DNA of 64,000 bases, taken from Gigaspora margarita (Eukaryota; Glomeromycota; Glomeromycetes; Diversisporales; Gigasporaceae). This document shows positions 44,581-56,479 of this stretch, piece after piece (within the stretch, counting starts at the first letter, position 1; every line of letters starts with the position of its first letter). The position numbers and the translations under genes are program-made. Under the pieces are notes generated by a model that saw only the letters and a list, made by a program, of their open reading frames with translations, ran no database searches and had not been told where the DNA came from. The stretch covers positions 2,765-66,764 of the forward strand of contig WTPW01000624.1 of NCBI GenBank assembly GCA_009809945.1, given 5' to 3'.

Positions 44581-46700
44581 ACTAGATCAACCCCTGGGTA
44601 ATAGTCTTGGGAAAAGGCCTAGCCAAAATTTATGAGAAAACCGCAAAATAAAAAAAATATTTTTTTTAACTGGTTCCAGCTGAAGCTCTATTTTACAGGA
44701 TGTGAAAATAGGAAGGGCATTACAAAACCAAAAACATGACTAAGAACCAAACTGATGCGATAAAAGATCATGATGATAAGCCTTTGAAGAATAAGTCCCA
44801 AGGCTGTGAACAAGAGAAGAACTGAAGCCTTAAAAAAATAAAAAAATAAATAAATAAATAAATAAAAAAGAGAATTGGGATTATTGAGGCTATGATAAAA
44901 GAAAAGCTATTAAAAATGCAAAAAGGCAGTAGAATTGCATCATGATCTTAAGTGGAAGAGTTGGATTTTGTTTTTCCCCTCCAATATAAAACTATTATAA
45001 ATTGGGCTTGTTTTTACTATTTAATAATAAAAGAGTAAACAGTGCTTGTAAAAAAGTGATAAGTTTATTCAATTTAAACCTACTTTATACCCAATTTTGC
45101 CAAATCATACTGCCTTTTAATATTGGGTATATTGTGAGGTGTTTTTGGTCTTGGTAGTTGGTAGTTGTCTGTCCTGTGGCATTAATCAAGATTTTTGCTA
45201 TTAATATTATTTAATAACAAATAATAATGCATATCTTACTAATAAATAAAAAAAACTATTAGTTATAATTCTGGTCAAAATTTGTCCAAAACTGGTTGAC
45301 AGTAATTATAACTGATGGGTTCTATATTTACCAGACTGTGCAAATCTGCTGATTTGTAAAAAAATAATGCAAAATTAGAATATTTTTGTAATATATATAT
45401 ATGTTAAGTTTTGATATTAAAACAAAATCTATAGTAGGCAGGAAATTGTTTTTTTTATAATTTTTTAATCAAGGTACTAGCCCACAAATGCCAATATTTT
45501 ATTAGTATTAAAATCAATAAGTTGCAAAAATTGCAAGCACAGTATTATTTTTGCATAATGCTTTGTTATTTCTAATACAATTATATTTTAATCAAAATTC
45601 AAGATAGAATTTTGTTAAGTGCTTCTATTATCATTTTTTCAAAGCTATTATTCCAAAACTTCAAATTTAAGGATAGAGTGAATGTTGATTATTTGTTATA
45701 TAACCTCATGTGCTAAAAAAATTTTATACAAAAATTGAAGATATGCTATTAGCTGTTAGTAAAAGTTTTTAAGACTGCAACCAAACTTTACTAAAATTTT
45801 ATAGCGCATAGTTTAAAACATAGATGCCACCAAAATTGATTTTTGAAAAATGCCTATTTCAGGTTTTGTAAAATAAATTAAAATTTTTTATAAAGAAGAG
45901 CAAATAAAATTTATATATTTATATTCCTTATAATTTCATCTATTTAAAAAAAGAATCAAAAAATTTTGGGTTTTAAGCAAAATAGTCAAAACATTTCAGG
46001 AAAATTTTTTAATTTCGGGTCCCAAAACCCAAAATAATTTTGTCACCATGTATAGTTTAAAACCTATTTCTATAATAATCATTCAAAAAATTTTTACTTT
46101 TATATATCATTAATTTTTCCTAGATTGATTAAATTTGCCTAGATAGCACAAAAATTGCTAATTATAATTGGTCAGTTTTTTATTGTTTACAATTCAGATT
46201 GGAAAATTATATGATATCATATAATTTGCCATGTGATTATTATTAAAAATGATCTATATTCACTACCTATAATGTCATTGAAAGTATATCACCCAATGAT
46301 TTTTTCTTTTTGATCAATGATTATTATTTTTAAGTTTTAAAAAATCAAAGTAGTATTTACAAAGTGAAATTGCTAAAGCTTTTTTTTTGGTCCAAAATTA
46401 TTATTCTAAAAATTAGTATAGTGTCTTATAAAGATAATTTTTTTGTAATTATTTCACTAATATTTAAAAAATTTAGTATTCATTTCTTTTAATTCATTAT
46501 TTTTTCCAACAAAATTCAACAAAAGTTAGCTAATATATTCATAAAGTGAATTTGCTAATAATTTTACTTTTCTAATTCAAAACTATTATAAGTTCCAAAG
46601 AAGTTAGTATATTGTTCTTTTAAAGTGTATTTGCCAATAATTTTTTTCTAATCCAAGTGTATTTATACTATAATATGCCAATATTTTTTAATTATATAGC
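44580..46700. other. AT-rich DNA, nothing assigned
   Basis: A moderately GC-richer patch (44590-44830, with CCCTGGGTAATAGTCTTGGG) ends in an AAAT microsatellite and could be an old retroposon tail. The rest is featureless to my reading. Confidence 0.35.
44826..44866. repeat. (AAAT)n microsatellite
   Basis: AAATAAATAAATAAATAAAT preceded by A7T repeats. Confidence 0.85.
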
Positions 46701-46754
46701 ACTGACTATATTTAAATATCAATTAGTGTTTCAGCTAAAACTTTCAGTTTTAGC

Positions 46755-46915
46755 TAAGTAAAACTTTCAAAGCCTCTGAAACCTATTTTTATTAGAAGTT
46801 CCAAATTGAACTTCCAAAACCTTCAAACTTCCAAAATTTCCAAAACTTCTGAAAATTCTACAACTTCTGAAATCTCTAAAATTAGCAAAGCTTCTAAAAT
46901 TTTTAAAACTAATAA
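46755..46915. repeat. Degenerate CTTCCAAAA repeat
   Basis: About a dozen loosely repeated words (AACTTCCAAAACCTTC, AACTTCCAAAATTTCC, AACTTCTGAAA) with a period near 12 bp. The inverse pattern (GAAGTTTCAAAAGG, TTTTGGAAGTAT) occurs at 47210-47255, so these may be ends of one element. Confidence 0.55.
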
Positions 46916-47264
46916 CCACTAAATTTCATATAAATAATAGATAAAAGTAGATTTTAAAAATAGATAGAATCCTAAAATTCTGATTTATATTATAAAAAAA
47001 GTGTTCTTTACTAGTTTTTTAAACTAAGACAAAACTTCTGAAACTGGTTTTAGAAACCAGTAGCTAATAAAATTATAAGAATCCTCATTATATAAAATAA
47101 CAAAAATAAATAGATATGAAATTTTATTTTATTTATTTAGTTCAAAATATTTTAGATTCTAGTTTTTTATTCATAAATATTTTTAAGTTGTGCAAGGTAT
47201 ATCTTTTTTTGTTTTAGAAGTTTCAAAAGGTTTACAAAGTTTTGGAAGTATCAAAAAGTGAGTT

Positions 47265-48365
47265 GTTAACTGGGTTGGGTCTGAGCCAACCTAACTTGGA
47301 TCAAGTTGGGTCAGATAAAATTTGGGTTGGGTCAAATCCAGGTTACCGTACAAGTGCGAAATAACGCTCCCCTGCGCGTTAATTGATTGATCGGCGCATT
47401 ATTTCGAGTACACGCATGCGCGTTATTTCGAAATAAGAACTGATTTTCAGAGTCAAAGATTTTTAAAATAACGCGCATGCAACTTGCATAATAAGACCTA
47501 AAAATATTGTTTCATAAATATATATTTAAAAACTATAAAGGGGGTAACAAAGTGATAAATCATCTAAGCGTATAAAATTATAATAAGTGTACTAAATTTA
47601 TAAGTAATCAGGTGCATATGTACAGACATTTATAAGCAACTAGGTTATATGCATACAAAAATTCATTAGCACTCATAAGAAATTCATAATCGGGCTTATA
47701 ATTTCTGATCAAATACAGTAGTCACTTTTATTCTTAATAATTATCCAATCTCACATAAATGATTGGCTCGAATTTTATTTAACCTTATCACTTATATTAC
47801 AGATGATTTGAAAATTAGTTGGACACTTGAAAATTTTCTCGTTTTTGAAACCTTTCGGATGAATCATCTAACTCTTCGGAAATCGCATCACCATTATCAG
47901 ACCGAAGTTCCGAAGACTGTGACATGGTTTCCGAAGAGTTAGATGTTTCATAAGACGAAACCGAAAGGTTTCAAAAACAAGAAAATTTTTCAAATGTCCC
48001 ACTAATTTTCGAATCAGCTGTAAATAACAAGATATTGCATTACCAAAAATCAAAAACTTATTGAAGCGGCAAAATAATCATTCGGTAAATTTTTTACTAT
48101 ATAGATAAGAACAGCTATAAATACTAAGTTTTTATGGCCCATGTCAACGATGCAGTTGAATTGCCGCACGAATCAATTACTGGTTATATCTGGGGCGCGT
48201 TAATTCGGGACGCGCATGGGCATTAATTCGAGACACTAAATGTTATTTTGGGGGTGTCCGGATTTCGAAATAACGCCCCAGCCCGTTATTTCGCGCTTAT
48301 ACGGTAGATAAAATTTGGATTGGGTCAGAACTGGGTCAAATCAAATCTAAATTGGATTAGATTGT
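47265..48365. repeat. GGGTTGGGTC-type degenerate repeat, split by an element
   Basis: GGGTTGGGTCTGAGCC, AAGTTGGGTCAG and TTGGGTTGGGTCAAAT on the left, and GGATTGGGTCAGAACTGGGTC on the right, flank the element at 47346-48304. They look like one short-period array into which it inserted. Confidence 0.6.
47346..48304. mobile_element. TA-flanked element with CCGTAYAAGYGCGAAATAACG ends
   Basis: The left end CCGTACAAGTGCGAAATAAC and the reverse complement of the right end CCGTATAAGCGCGAAATAAC match with two differences, and TA flanks both (47344-47345, 48305-48306). Repeated GCGCGTTATTTCG/CGAAATAACGC words make the ends strikingly GC-rich for this contig. Inside, 47820-48010 is an inverted duplication of a coding-like piece. 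The right arm on + reads MVSEELDV and later ETERFQKQENFSNV. The left arm on minus reads AISEELDDSSERFQKRENFQ. No transposase was seen. The TA target suggests Tc1/mariner-type mobilisation. Confidence 0.75.
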
Positions 48366-48369
48366 ACCT

Positions 48370-48970
48370 AAAAAAACTTTATATAACTTAAATCTGAGTT
48401 TGTATAAAGTTTGTATAATTTTAGCCAAATTGTATATAAAATAGGTAAATTTTGAATATAAAAAAGCAATGTTTGATAAATTTTTATACAAATTTCTTTT
48501 TTAGATGATAATAAAACTGTGTACCATATGATTTGTTAAAATTTTAGGGATTAAGCCTGTTTAGCATTAGAATTAGACTGATTTATAAATAAAATTGTCT
48601 TCCCAATATTTTTTATTAATGGCCCAAGACAAATTTGAACTAATATTTTTATGTTCTTGTATTTTTTTGTAAAAAAAATTTGTAATTCTGGTTGGTTGAT
48701 TTACACAAAAATGTCATGTGAATACATGGCTTTAGATAACTACTTTTTTAGTAATATTTAAGTTATATCAGAGTTCTTTGAGTCCTGATTAGATCTGAGT
48801 CAGATAATATAAATACTAGGAATGTAGTTATGCTTTCATAATATAAAATCTTGCATTTGATTGGGCATATGTATGCTAATGGACTGTGCTAGTATAACAT
48901 ACTATTATTGTACTTATATAGTATACTAATATTCATATTGTTTTAAAATAGCTATAATATTATATAATGA
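48370..48970. other. AT-rich DNA, nothing assigned
   Basis: No open frame or repeat boundary that I trust. Confidence 0.4.
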
Positions 48971-48974
48971 AACA

Positions 48975-49790
48975 AAATTAGGCATAAATATGCTGAGATA
49001 TTATTAAAAATGATTGGATAACTATATAAATTTTCTATATAAACAATTATTGTTTATATAAAAAATTTACATAGTTAGTCAATTGTTTTTAATAATATTT
49101 TAGCATCTACTATACTAATTTGAATAATATAACCACTGTTAGATATATTTCAATAAGCTCTACAACTTTTAATTAATTCGTAATCCGTATACCAAACAGT
49201 GGATGCATATACTACCATATATAGTAAAATGGGGGTAAATCAATTATTGTTTATTAAATTTCAGGAATCTGGCACTGTCAGAGCAATAGTGAATTATTTT
49301 ATTAAGCTAACTTTACTTCTCCACTAATTGAAAGTTGTAGAGCACATTCTTGCGATTCTAATGGTGGTAAAATGATTAAAATTGGACCGGTAGTTCACAA
49401 GATATCGTTAAAAAACGTTTCGCGACCATATAGAGTTTCTATGTAAACAATAATATTGTTTACATAGAAACTCTATATGGTCGCGAAACGTTTTTTAACG
49501 ATATCTTGTGATCTACTGGTCCAATTTTAATCATTTTACCACCATTAGAATCGCAAGAATGTGCTCTACAACTTTCAATTAGTGGAGAAGCAAGGTTAGC
49601 TTAATAAAAAAATTCGCTATTGCTCTGACAGTGCCAGATTCCTGAAATTTGATAAACGATAATTGATTTGCCCCATATATTACTATAGATTTTCACTGCT
49701 TGGCATATGGATCATGAATTAATCAATATGTATTATTACCTTAGTAAAAAAACAAGTTTTAGATATAAGTATGGTACATTCTAACTATAG
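48975..49790. mobile_element. Family F foldback (F3), interrupted by F4
   Basis: GCTGAGATATTATTAAAAAT and its inverse surround a GTTTATATAAA centre near 49047. The outer right arm (AAGCTCTACAACTTTTAATT) resumes after F4 as TTACCTTAGTAAAAAAACAAG. It is diverged compared with F2. Confidence 0.6.
49185..49722. mobile_element. Near-perfect palindromic foldback (F4)
   Basis: Centred at 49452/49453 (AACAATAATATTGTT). The inner ~180 bp of each arm differs at very few positions (for example CGTTTCGCGACCATATAGAG and its exact inverse). The outer ends TAATCCGTATACCAAACAGT and the inverted ACTGCTTGGCATATGGATCA are more diverged. The arm block CACTAATTGAAAGTTGTAGA links it to family F. It inserted into F3. 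Confidence 0.85.
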
Positions 49791-50108
49791 TAATTTTTAT
49801 ATATAATTTAAACCACATTATACTATAAATTATTCAGGTAACTAGCAGATTATTAATTAAGTAATAAAAATATTCTGAGTTATTAGATAATAGTAAAAAC
49901 TTTAGTTTTACTTGTGCATATATGTTTTAAGATATTTTGACTAAATACTATAATCTTAATATAGTAATTGGAGAATTTTATAGTTAATAAATATATCATA
50001 ACAATTTTTTTAAAGCTCCAATTTGTTAAAATTTCAAGTATTGGATTTTTTGTAATAGTATTTTAGATAATGTTATAAGGAAAATTATAGATAGTGACTG
50101 ACAGATAC
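49790..50108. other. AT-rich DNA, nothing assigned
   Basis: No gene or repeat boundary was seen. Confidence 0.4.
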
Positions 50109-52332
50109 AGGATGTAGGTGAGATTTTCCGGGTCACGTAAAAATCCGGCCTCCGATCACCTTATGATTAAGTTCAGGCAAATCCCCTTTCCAGTTACACA
50201 GATCATGTATATACAACCCTTTTTTTTGTTTACATCTTTTAATTTTTTTTTTGTGCCATCAAAACTTTACTGCCTCTTTTCCCTCTTTTTGTCACTGGAG
50301 TCGTCATTTACTGGTGCTTCTTTGCGTCGCTAATGCTATCATTATTTACTGGGTGCCTCTTTTCATCGCTGGTGCCATTGTCATTTACTAGTGCCTCTTT
50401 TCATCGCTCATGCCAGTGTTTCTTTTTGTATACTTCTTTGGCCCTAGTGTAAATTTAGAAATCAAAACCTACAAAAAAAAAAAAAAGTTAGTTCAAGGAG
50501 AGAAAAAAAAGAAAGAATATAATGTAAGAAAAAATACTTGTCTTCTTAAACTCAGCTTCCGTCTTATTGTTTACATTTTGTCATACTTATTTATTTCTGT
50601 ATTTGTTATATGGGTTAGATCGCAGGATTAGTGTAAGAAGTACTTGCATGGTTTAGGGTTAGGGTTAGTGTAGTATTAGTATAGAAATAGTTTTATTAGT
50701 ATAGAAATGGTTTATGTAAAGAATTATGTAAAATAAATAATTTAAAATAAAATAATTTAACCNAATTAAAANAAAAAATAAATAAAAAATAATGCTTACC
50801 ATATAGCGATTCAAGAAAAACTGCTAAAAAGAGCTTCTGAAGTGTTTTTTATTCGATTGAAAAGAGTTTTTTTTTAACTTTTTTATCATTCTAGTATGTA
50901 TATGTAGGCTGCTTTACCTCGCGGTATACGTACACTAATAATCAAAAAAAAATAATTTAGAATAAATAAAAATAGAAATGAATTAAAAACTAAAAATTTA
51001 AATACTGGTAAATTAAAACATTAAAATAATTTAAGGAAAATTAAATAAAAAAAAAATATAAAAATAATTTAATTTAATTAAAAAAAAGAAAACAAAAGAT
51101 AAAACTTATCTTGNAAATAATTTTTTAAAAAAAAAATTTAAAAACGGATTAAATAAAAAATTTAAATTAAAAATTGTTTTTTTTTTAATCGTTCTATTTT
51201 TTTTTAATTTAAATTTTTTATTTAAATTTTTTTTTTAATAAATTATTTTATTTATTTTTCATTTTATTCTTTTTTTTTATTTTTATTTTTTAATTTATTA
51301 ATTCATCTTATTTTTCTTCTTTTTTTTTTTTAAATAAATTTTTTTTATTTATTTAATGTTTTTATTTTTTAATTTATTAATTCGTTTTATTTTTTTTATT
51401 TTTTTTTTTAAATTAAATTTTTTTTATTTATTTAATGTTTTAACTTTAGATTTTTTAATTTTTATTTCATTTTTATTTTTTATAATTTTTAATTCATTTC
51501 TATTTTTTATTCTATTTTTATTTAATTATTTATTCTAAATTTTTTTTTTTATTAGTGTACGTACTCCGCGAGAAACTAGTCTATATATATGTACTAGAGC
51601 GAAATAGTTAAAAAAGAAGCACTCTTTTCAATCGGATAAAAAAACACTTCAGAATCTCTTTTTAGCAGTTTCTTGAATTGCTATAAGGTAAGCTTTATTT
51701 TTTATTTATTTTTTCTTTTAATTTATTTAAATTATTTTTATTTTATTTATATAATTCTTTATTAAATCATTTCTATACTAATAAAATTATACTAATATTA
51801 CACTAATCCTAACCCTAACCTAAACCGCACAAGTGCCTCTTACACTAATCCTGAGATCTAACTCGTATAACAAATACATAAATTAGTACAACGAAATGTA
51901 GATTAAACAATAAGACGAAAGCTGAGTTTAAGAAGACAAGTATTTTTTCTTACATATATTCTTTCTTTTTTTTCTCGACATGAACTAATCTTTCTTTTTT
52001 TTTTGTAGGGTTTATTTCCGAATCTATACTAGAGCCAAAGAAGTATTCGAAAAGAGGCAGTGGCATGACAAAAAGAGGCACTAGTAAATGACAATGGTAC
52101 CAGCAATAAAAAGAGGCACCAGTAAATGACGATGACATTAGCTATGCAAAGAAGCACCATGACTCCAGTGACGAAAAGAGGCAGTAAAGTTTTGACAGCA
52201 CAAAAAAATTTTAAAAAAAAGGGGTTGTATATATATTGTCTGTTTAACTAGGAAGGGGATTTGCCCCAATCTTAATCGAAAGGTGATCAGAGGCCAGGTT
52301 TTCACGTGACCCAGAAAATCTCACCTACATCC
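50109..52332. mobile_element. 2.2-kb foldback element with ~1.1-kb arms
   Basis: The ends AGGATGTAGGTGAGATTTTC and the inverse GAAAATCTCACCTACATCCT bound two arms that mirror each other throughout. From outside in come a GTGACCTG-type block, a minisatellite of ~52-bp units (CATTTACTGGTGC, then CTCTTTTCATCGC), a TTAGGGTTAGGGTTAG string (50652-50668; inverse at 51809-51824), and a very AT-rich centre with ambiguous bases (50763, 50772, 51115). Long, internally repetitive inverted ends recall Foldback-type elements. No target duplication or transposase was found. Confidence 0.85.
50640..50668 (+). repeat. Telomere-like TTAGGG string, interstitial
   Basis: GGTTTAGGGTTAGGGTTAG has about three TTAGGG-type units, mirrored at 51805-51828. 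It is part of a transposon arm, not a chromosome end. Confidence 0.7.
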
Positions 52333-52385
52333 TGGTGCTCTCATAGTTACCTATTGCCATGACAACCCTTTATAGTGTTATAGAA

Positions 52386-52470
52386 CGAGTAGTTAATGTT
52401 ATTAGAATATTTATTATTATTTATTATTTATTATTATTTTATTTTATTATTATTATTTTTAGTATTTCAC
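52386..52470. repeat. (ATT)n-like simple repeat
   Basis: TTATTATTATTTATTATTTATTATTATTTTATTTTATTATT-type tract. Confidence 0.8.
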
Positions 52471-52516
52471 ATTGTTATTATTATTAAAAAAGTTAGACAT
52501 TTAGAATAGTTCATAT

Positions 52517-52735
52517 CGCTTAAAATGCTTATACCGCTTATAACGCTTATACCGCTTATAATGCTTATACCGCTTATAACGCTTATACCACTTATAATGC
52601 TTATACCGCTTATAATGCTTATACCGCTTATACCGCTTATAACGATTATATCACTTATAATGCTTATGTCGCTCATAATGATTGTACCATTTATCATTGC
52701 AAATCAATGCTTATAATGCTTATTCTAAAATGTAT
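52517..52735. repeat. 9-bp minisatellite CTTATAAYG/CTTATACCG
   Basis: About 20 units alternate between CTTATACCG and CTTATAACG or CTTATAATG before decaying at the right end. The 9-bp period keeps frames open on both strands (Leu-Ile-Pro on +, Ser-Gly-Ile on minus), which are not genes. Confidence 0.9.
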
Positions 52736-52739
52736 TTAA

Positions 52740-53060
52740 AGACATAGAATTTTCCTTAGTCAAATTAGACTCAGACACCCTACTTCTCTTTATATTCATT
52801 ANATATTTTGTAAAAGGGATTTCTTGGGAATAGAAACCTATGAATAGCCCTCTTGCTTATCATTATTAAATAAAGAAACTATTGTTAATTCTAAATACTG
52901 TCACGAACCACCTACAGAGAAGAGTATAATTTCTTACAGGCTAAGGAATTATACCTGCCTCTTGGACACCGCTATAAACCGCTAAAGGATCCCTGTATTG
53001 TTATAGTAAGGAGTACAAGAAGGCCTCCCTACTGTAACAATAGTTAACCAATTATTTTAA
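52740..53060. repeat. Possible LTR-like fragment
   Basis: AATAAAGAAAC followed by TACTGTCACGAACCACC and a moderately GC-rich stretch (GGACACCGCTATAAACCGCT) resembles the end/start signals of Gypsy-type LTRs, but no matching second LTR, primer site or polyprotein is present. N at 52801. Confidence 0.25.
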
Positions 53061-53335
53061 AGCTTAATATAATCAATAATATATGCAATTATTTGCTAGT
53101 AATACAAACTCAAAGGTGTAATGTAAAATTGAAGACTTTTTTAAAAAATTATCAGTAACTCAACATTTTATCTATAATAACACCTTTTGTATTTTAGCAC
53201 AAAAAATTTCTTGCAAAATTTTATTATATAAACTATGAACTCCAATCTTAATCTTAATATTAGTAAGATATAAACTTTAGTACTAGCATGTGATTTATAT
53301 TATTAATGCAAATAAGTAAATTGAACAATTATTGG

Positions 53336-55132
53336 CACTGCTAGTGCTTCTATAGACTGGACTCAAACTGGACTTTAGTCAAGTCTAAGTCTGGCCAGAT
53401 TTTAGAACTGGACTTAGACTTTTATTTTTAGACTTTTTAGTCAAGTTTGAGTTTAGTTTGGTCTGGTCTGAAGTCTGCAACTATTCAAATTTGAATATAA
53501 TTATATGTATTTTTTGCTGCTAAACAAGTTTACTTAGTGCATAAAGTTAGAATTAATTAGTAAAATTTTATGAATTATAAGAATTTATAGAATTTTATTA
53601 ATAAAATTTTATAAAATCTTATTATCCACAAAATTTTACTAATAAATTCTAACTTCATTCATGAAGTAAACTTATTTAGCACTAAAAATACATCAAATTG
53701 GCAACATTATTTTTTATTTACTAGAACTTTAAAGAATAAATATTTAATTTTTGATTGTTGATCAAAAAATCAAATTTAAGTATCTTTTTTCCAAATTTCA
53801 AGTAAAATAAAAACATTTAGCTAATTTAATGTATTTTTAGGTGCTGAATATGTTTACTTAGTGCATTAAGTTAGAATTAATTAGTGAAATCTTGTAAATT
53901 ATAAGAGTTTATAAAATCTTATTAATAGAATTCTATAAAATCTTAAAATTCACAAATTTTTATTAATTAATTCTAACTTTATGCACTAAGTAAACCTGTT
54001 TAGCACCTACAAATACATTAAATTGGCTAAATTGGTTTTATTTTACTTGAAATTTGGAGAAATGATACTTAAATTTGACTTTTTTTTCAAAAATTCAAAA
54101 TTATACATCTATTGTATTTGTAAGTATTAAACAAGTTTATTTAGTGCAAGGAGTTAGGATTAATTAATAAAAATTTGTGAATTATAAGGTTTTATAGAAT
54201 TTTATTAATAAAATTTTATAAAAACTTATAACTCACAAATTCTTATTAATTAATCCTAACTTTATGTACTAAGTAAACTTATTTATTATCTAAAATTACA
54301 TCAAATTAGCAGAATAATTTTATTTTACTTGAAATTTAGAGAATAGATGCATGATTTTGGATTTTTGATCAAAAAAGCAAATTTTAAGCATTTTTTCTCC
54401 AAATTTCAAATAAAATAAAACCAATTTGGCCAATTTAATATATTTTTAGATGCTGAGCAAATTTATTTAGTGCATAAACTAAAAATTAATTAATAAAATT
54501 TGCAATTACAAGATTTCATAGAATTCTATTAATAAAATTCTATAAAATCTTATAATTCACAAGACTTCACTAATTAATTCTAACTTAATGCACTAAGTAA
54601 ATATATTCAGAACTTTAAATTACATTAAATTGGCTGAATATTTTTTATTTTAATTAAAATTTGGAGAAAAGATACTTAAGTTTGACTTTTTTGATCAACA
54701 AACCAAAATCAAGCATCAATTCTTTAAATTTCAAATAAAATAAAATAATTCTGCTGATTTGATGTATTTTTAGGTGCTGAATAAGTTTACTTAGTGCATA
54801 AAATTAGAATTAATTAATAAGAATTTGTGAATTATAAGATTTTATAAAATTTATTAATAAAATCCTATAAAATCTTATAATTTAAAAAATTTACTAATTG
54901 ATTCTAAATTTATGCACTAAGTAAACTTGTTTAGCACCAAAATATATATAAATATGTTTGAACTTGAACCAGTCTGCAAAATTCAGACTGGATCCAAACT
55001 GAACTCATAATTGAGTCTAAGTTTAGTCTGAAGCCTAAAATTAGTAAAATTTAGAGTTCGAGTCTAGTTTAATCCCAAACCAGACCCAGACTAAACTAAA
55101 TTCAGACTGGACCTAGAAGCACCAGCTACTGT
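53336..55132. mobile_element. Inverted-end element carrying satellite array S2
   Basis: The left end CTGCTAGTGCTTCTATAGAC, then a TGGACTCAAACTGG-type array, is inverted at the right end (GACTGGACCTAGAAGCACCAG). Each terminal zone (~150-180 bp) is a degenerate array of GGACT/CAGACTGGA/TTTGAG words. The interior is the palindromic satellite. No gene. The target duplication is unclear. Confidence 0.7.
53515..54945. repeat. Palindromic satellite array S2 (~324-bp unit)
   Basis: Five landmarks AGTGCAT/AGTGCAA at 53537, 53860, 54143, 54469 and 54793 give spacings of 323, 283, 326 and 324. The structure is the same as S1. Confidence 0.85.
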
Positions 55133-55510
55133 ATATATTATCTCCTTAAAATAGTATTCTACATACTCAATAAAAAAAAAAGAAAATAATAATAATATTT
55201 CTTTTATTAAATTTAAGAAATTAACTAATAATTACCATAGGCATATAAATAGTAACTCTTTTTGATAACCCCCAAACCAATAACTACTAAATGAACCTAC
55301 AACAAATTTAAAGTTAGTTACATATACTTTTTACAAGACTTTACTTGTAGCAACTAGAACTAGTGGTTTTGAGCTTGATGGGTTCTTTTAACCATAAATA
55401 GTATTTGAAATAGAGATGAAACAAATTTCTTTTGGGTTTGGGCACTCTAGTAAAAGACTACAAAACTATAGAACAAGTAGTTGGTGAATACAAGAAGTTC
55501 TTGTCAAGTA

Positions 55511-56479
55511 CTATTTAATTGCTTCTCAATAGCAATCAACAAATCTATACAAAGATTTGGATTCTTTATTGTATTTCCAGATCACAAAACCAGCCCATAT
55601 CTTTACAACCTTCTCAAAATAATACTTATCAACTTATTCATTTTTAAACACCTCTTCTAATAACAATGAACTTACTATACAAACTGCAATTCATAAATTT
55701 GAAATATGGCTTCCAAAATGGATTAAATACTCAACACATTTCTCTGACATCCTTCTTTATAACCAAATCTAGGTGAGCTTTGGCCACTCTAGTAGGTTTA
55801 GGCTGCAGATAAGTATTTAAGGGTAGGGGGTACATAGATCATTTTTATATAGTTTTTATATGGTATTTTGAAATTTTCATATAAAACTGAGATATGCTAC
55901 TAATAAAACTTTTTTAAATTACAACTAATTTTTATTAAAATTTTACAAAATATAAATAAAGCAATTTATCTATTATGGTAAAATTTTGAACTATTATTAT
56001 ATTTTAAAAAAATATAGTTGTATATATCACAAAGTTTTTCTGGGTAAGCCCAAATTTTTCTGGGGTTACACAAGTCACTAATTCTGATTGGTCAATTTAC
56101 GTAAATTTATAAGTTAGTTTTATTACTAAATTTTAATACCCAATCTTTAAAAATATATTTTTTACTGAGTTTTTAACCAATTTTAATAATTTTACTATTA
56201 TTAGAATTAGAAAAACCTGCTCTACAAACTTGTCTTAAGTATTAAAATTAGTTTACTTAATATAATTTTCCATAAAATCAATTATAAAAAAAATTTACCA
56301 TTAAGATTATATATAATTTTAAAATAGTACCCCCTACCTTTAAATTATATTTAGATATATGTCTGAGTTTTTACTCTTAACAATAGATTTAAGCAATGAA
56401 AGTTTTTGTTTTGTAAAAAGTTTCTATTAAATTTAATAAAGATAAAAGCATGGCCTCACCTTTAACATTAAAAAAAAAA
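55511..56479 (+). mobile_element. Poly(A) retroposon R3, + strand
   Basis: AAGTTCTTGTCAAGTA is repeated at 55495-55510 and 56480-56495. The right copy is preceded by a run of about 11 A and, further up, by AATAAAG. The body has coding-like pieces (FQITKPAHIFTTFSK; AIHKFEIWLPKWIKYSTHFS) with stops. It contains family C copy 3. Likely a processed transcript or truncated non-LTR element. Confidence 0.7.
55816..56343. mobile_element. Family C MITE, copy 3
   Basis: The ends TTTAAGGGTAGGGGGTACAT and the inverse GTACCCCCTACCTTTAAA bound 528 bp. This is the best-preserved C copy. Internal motifs are CACAAAGTTTTTCTGGG and ATTCTGATTGGTCAATTTAC. Confidence 0.8.

Noticed and set aside
50640..50668. TTAGGG string as a telomere
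   Set aside because: Only about three units, mirrored inside a foldback element, with ordinary sequence on both sides.
52740..53060. Gypsy LTR
   Set aside because: Only suggestive end-like words are visible; without a second LTR or polyprotein I keep it at low confidence.
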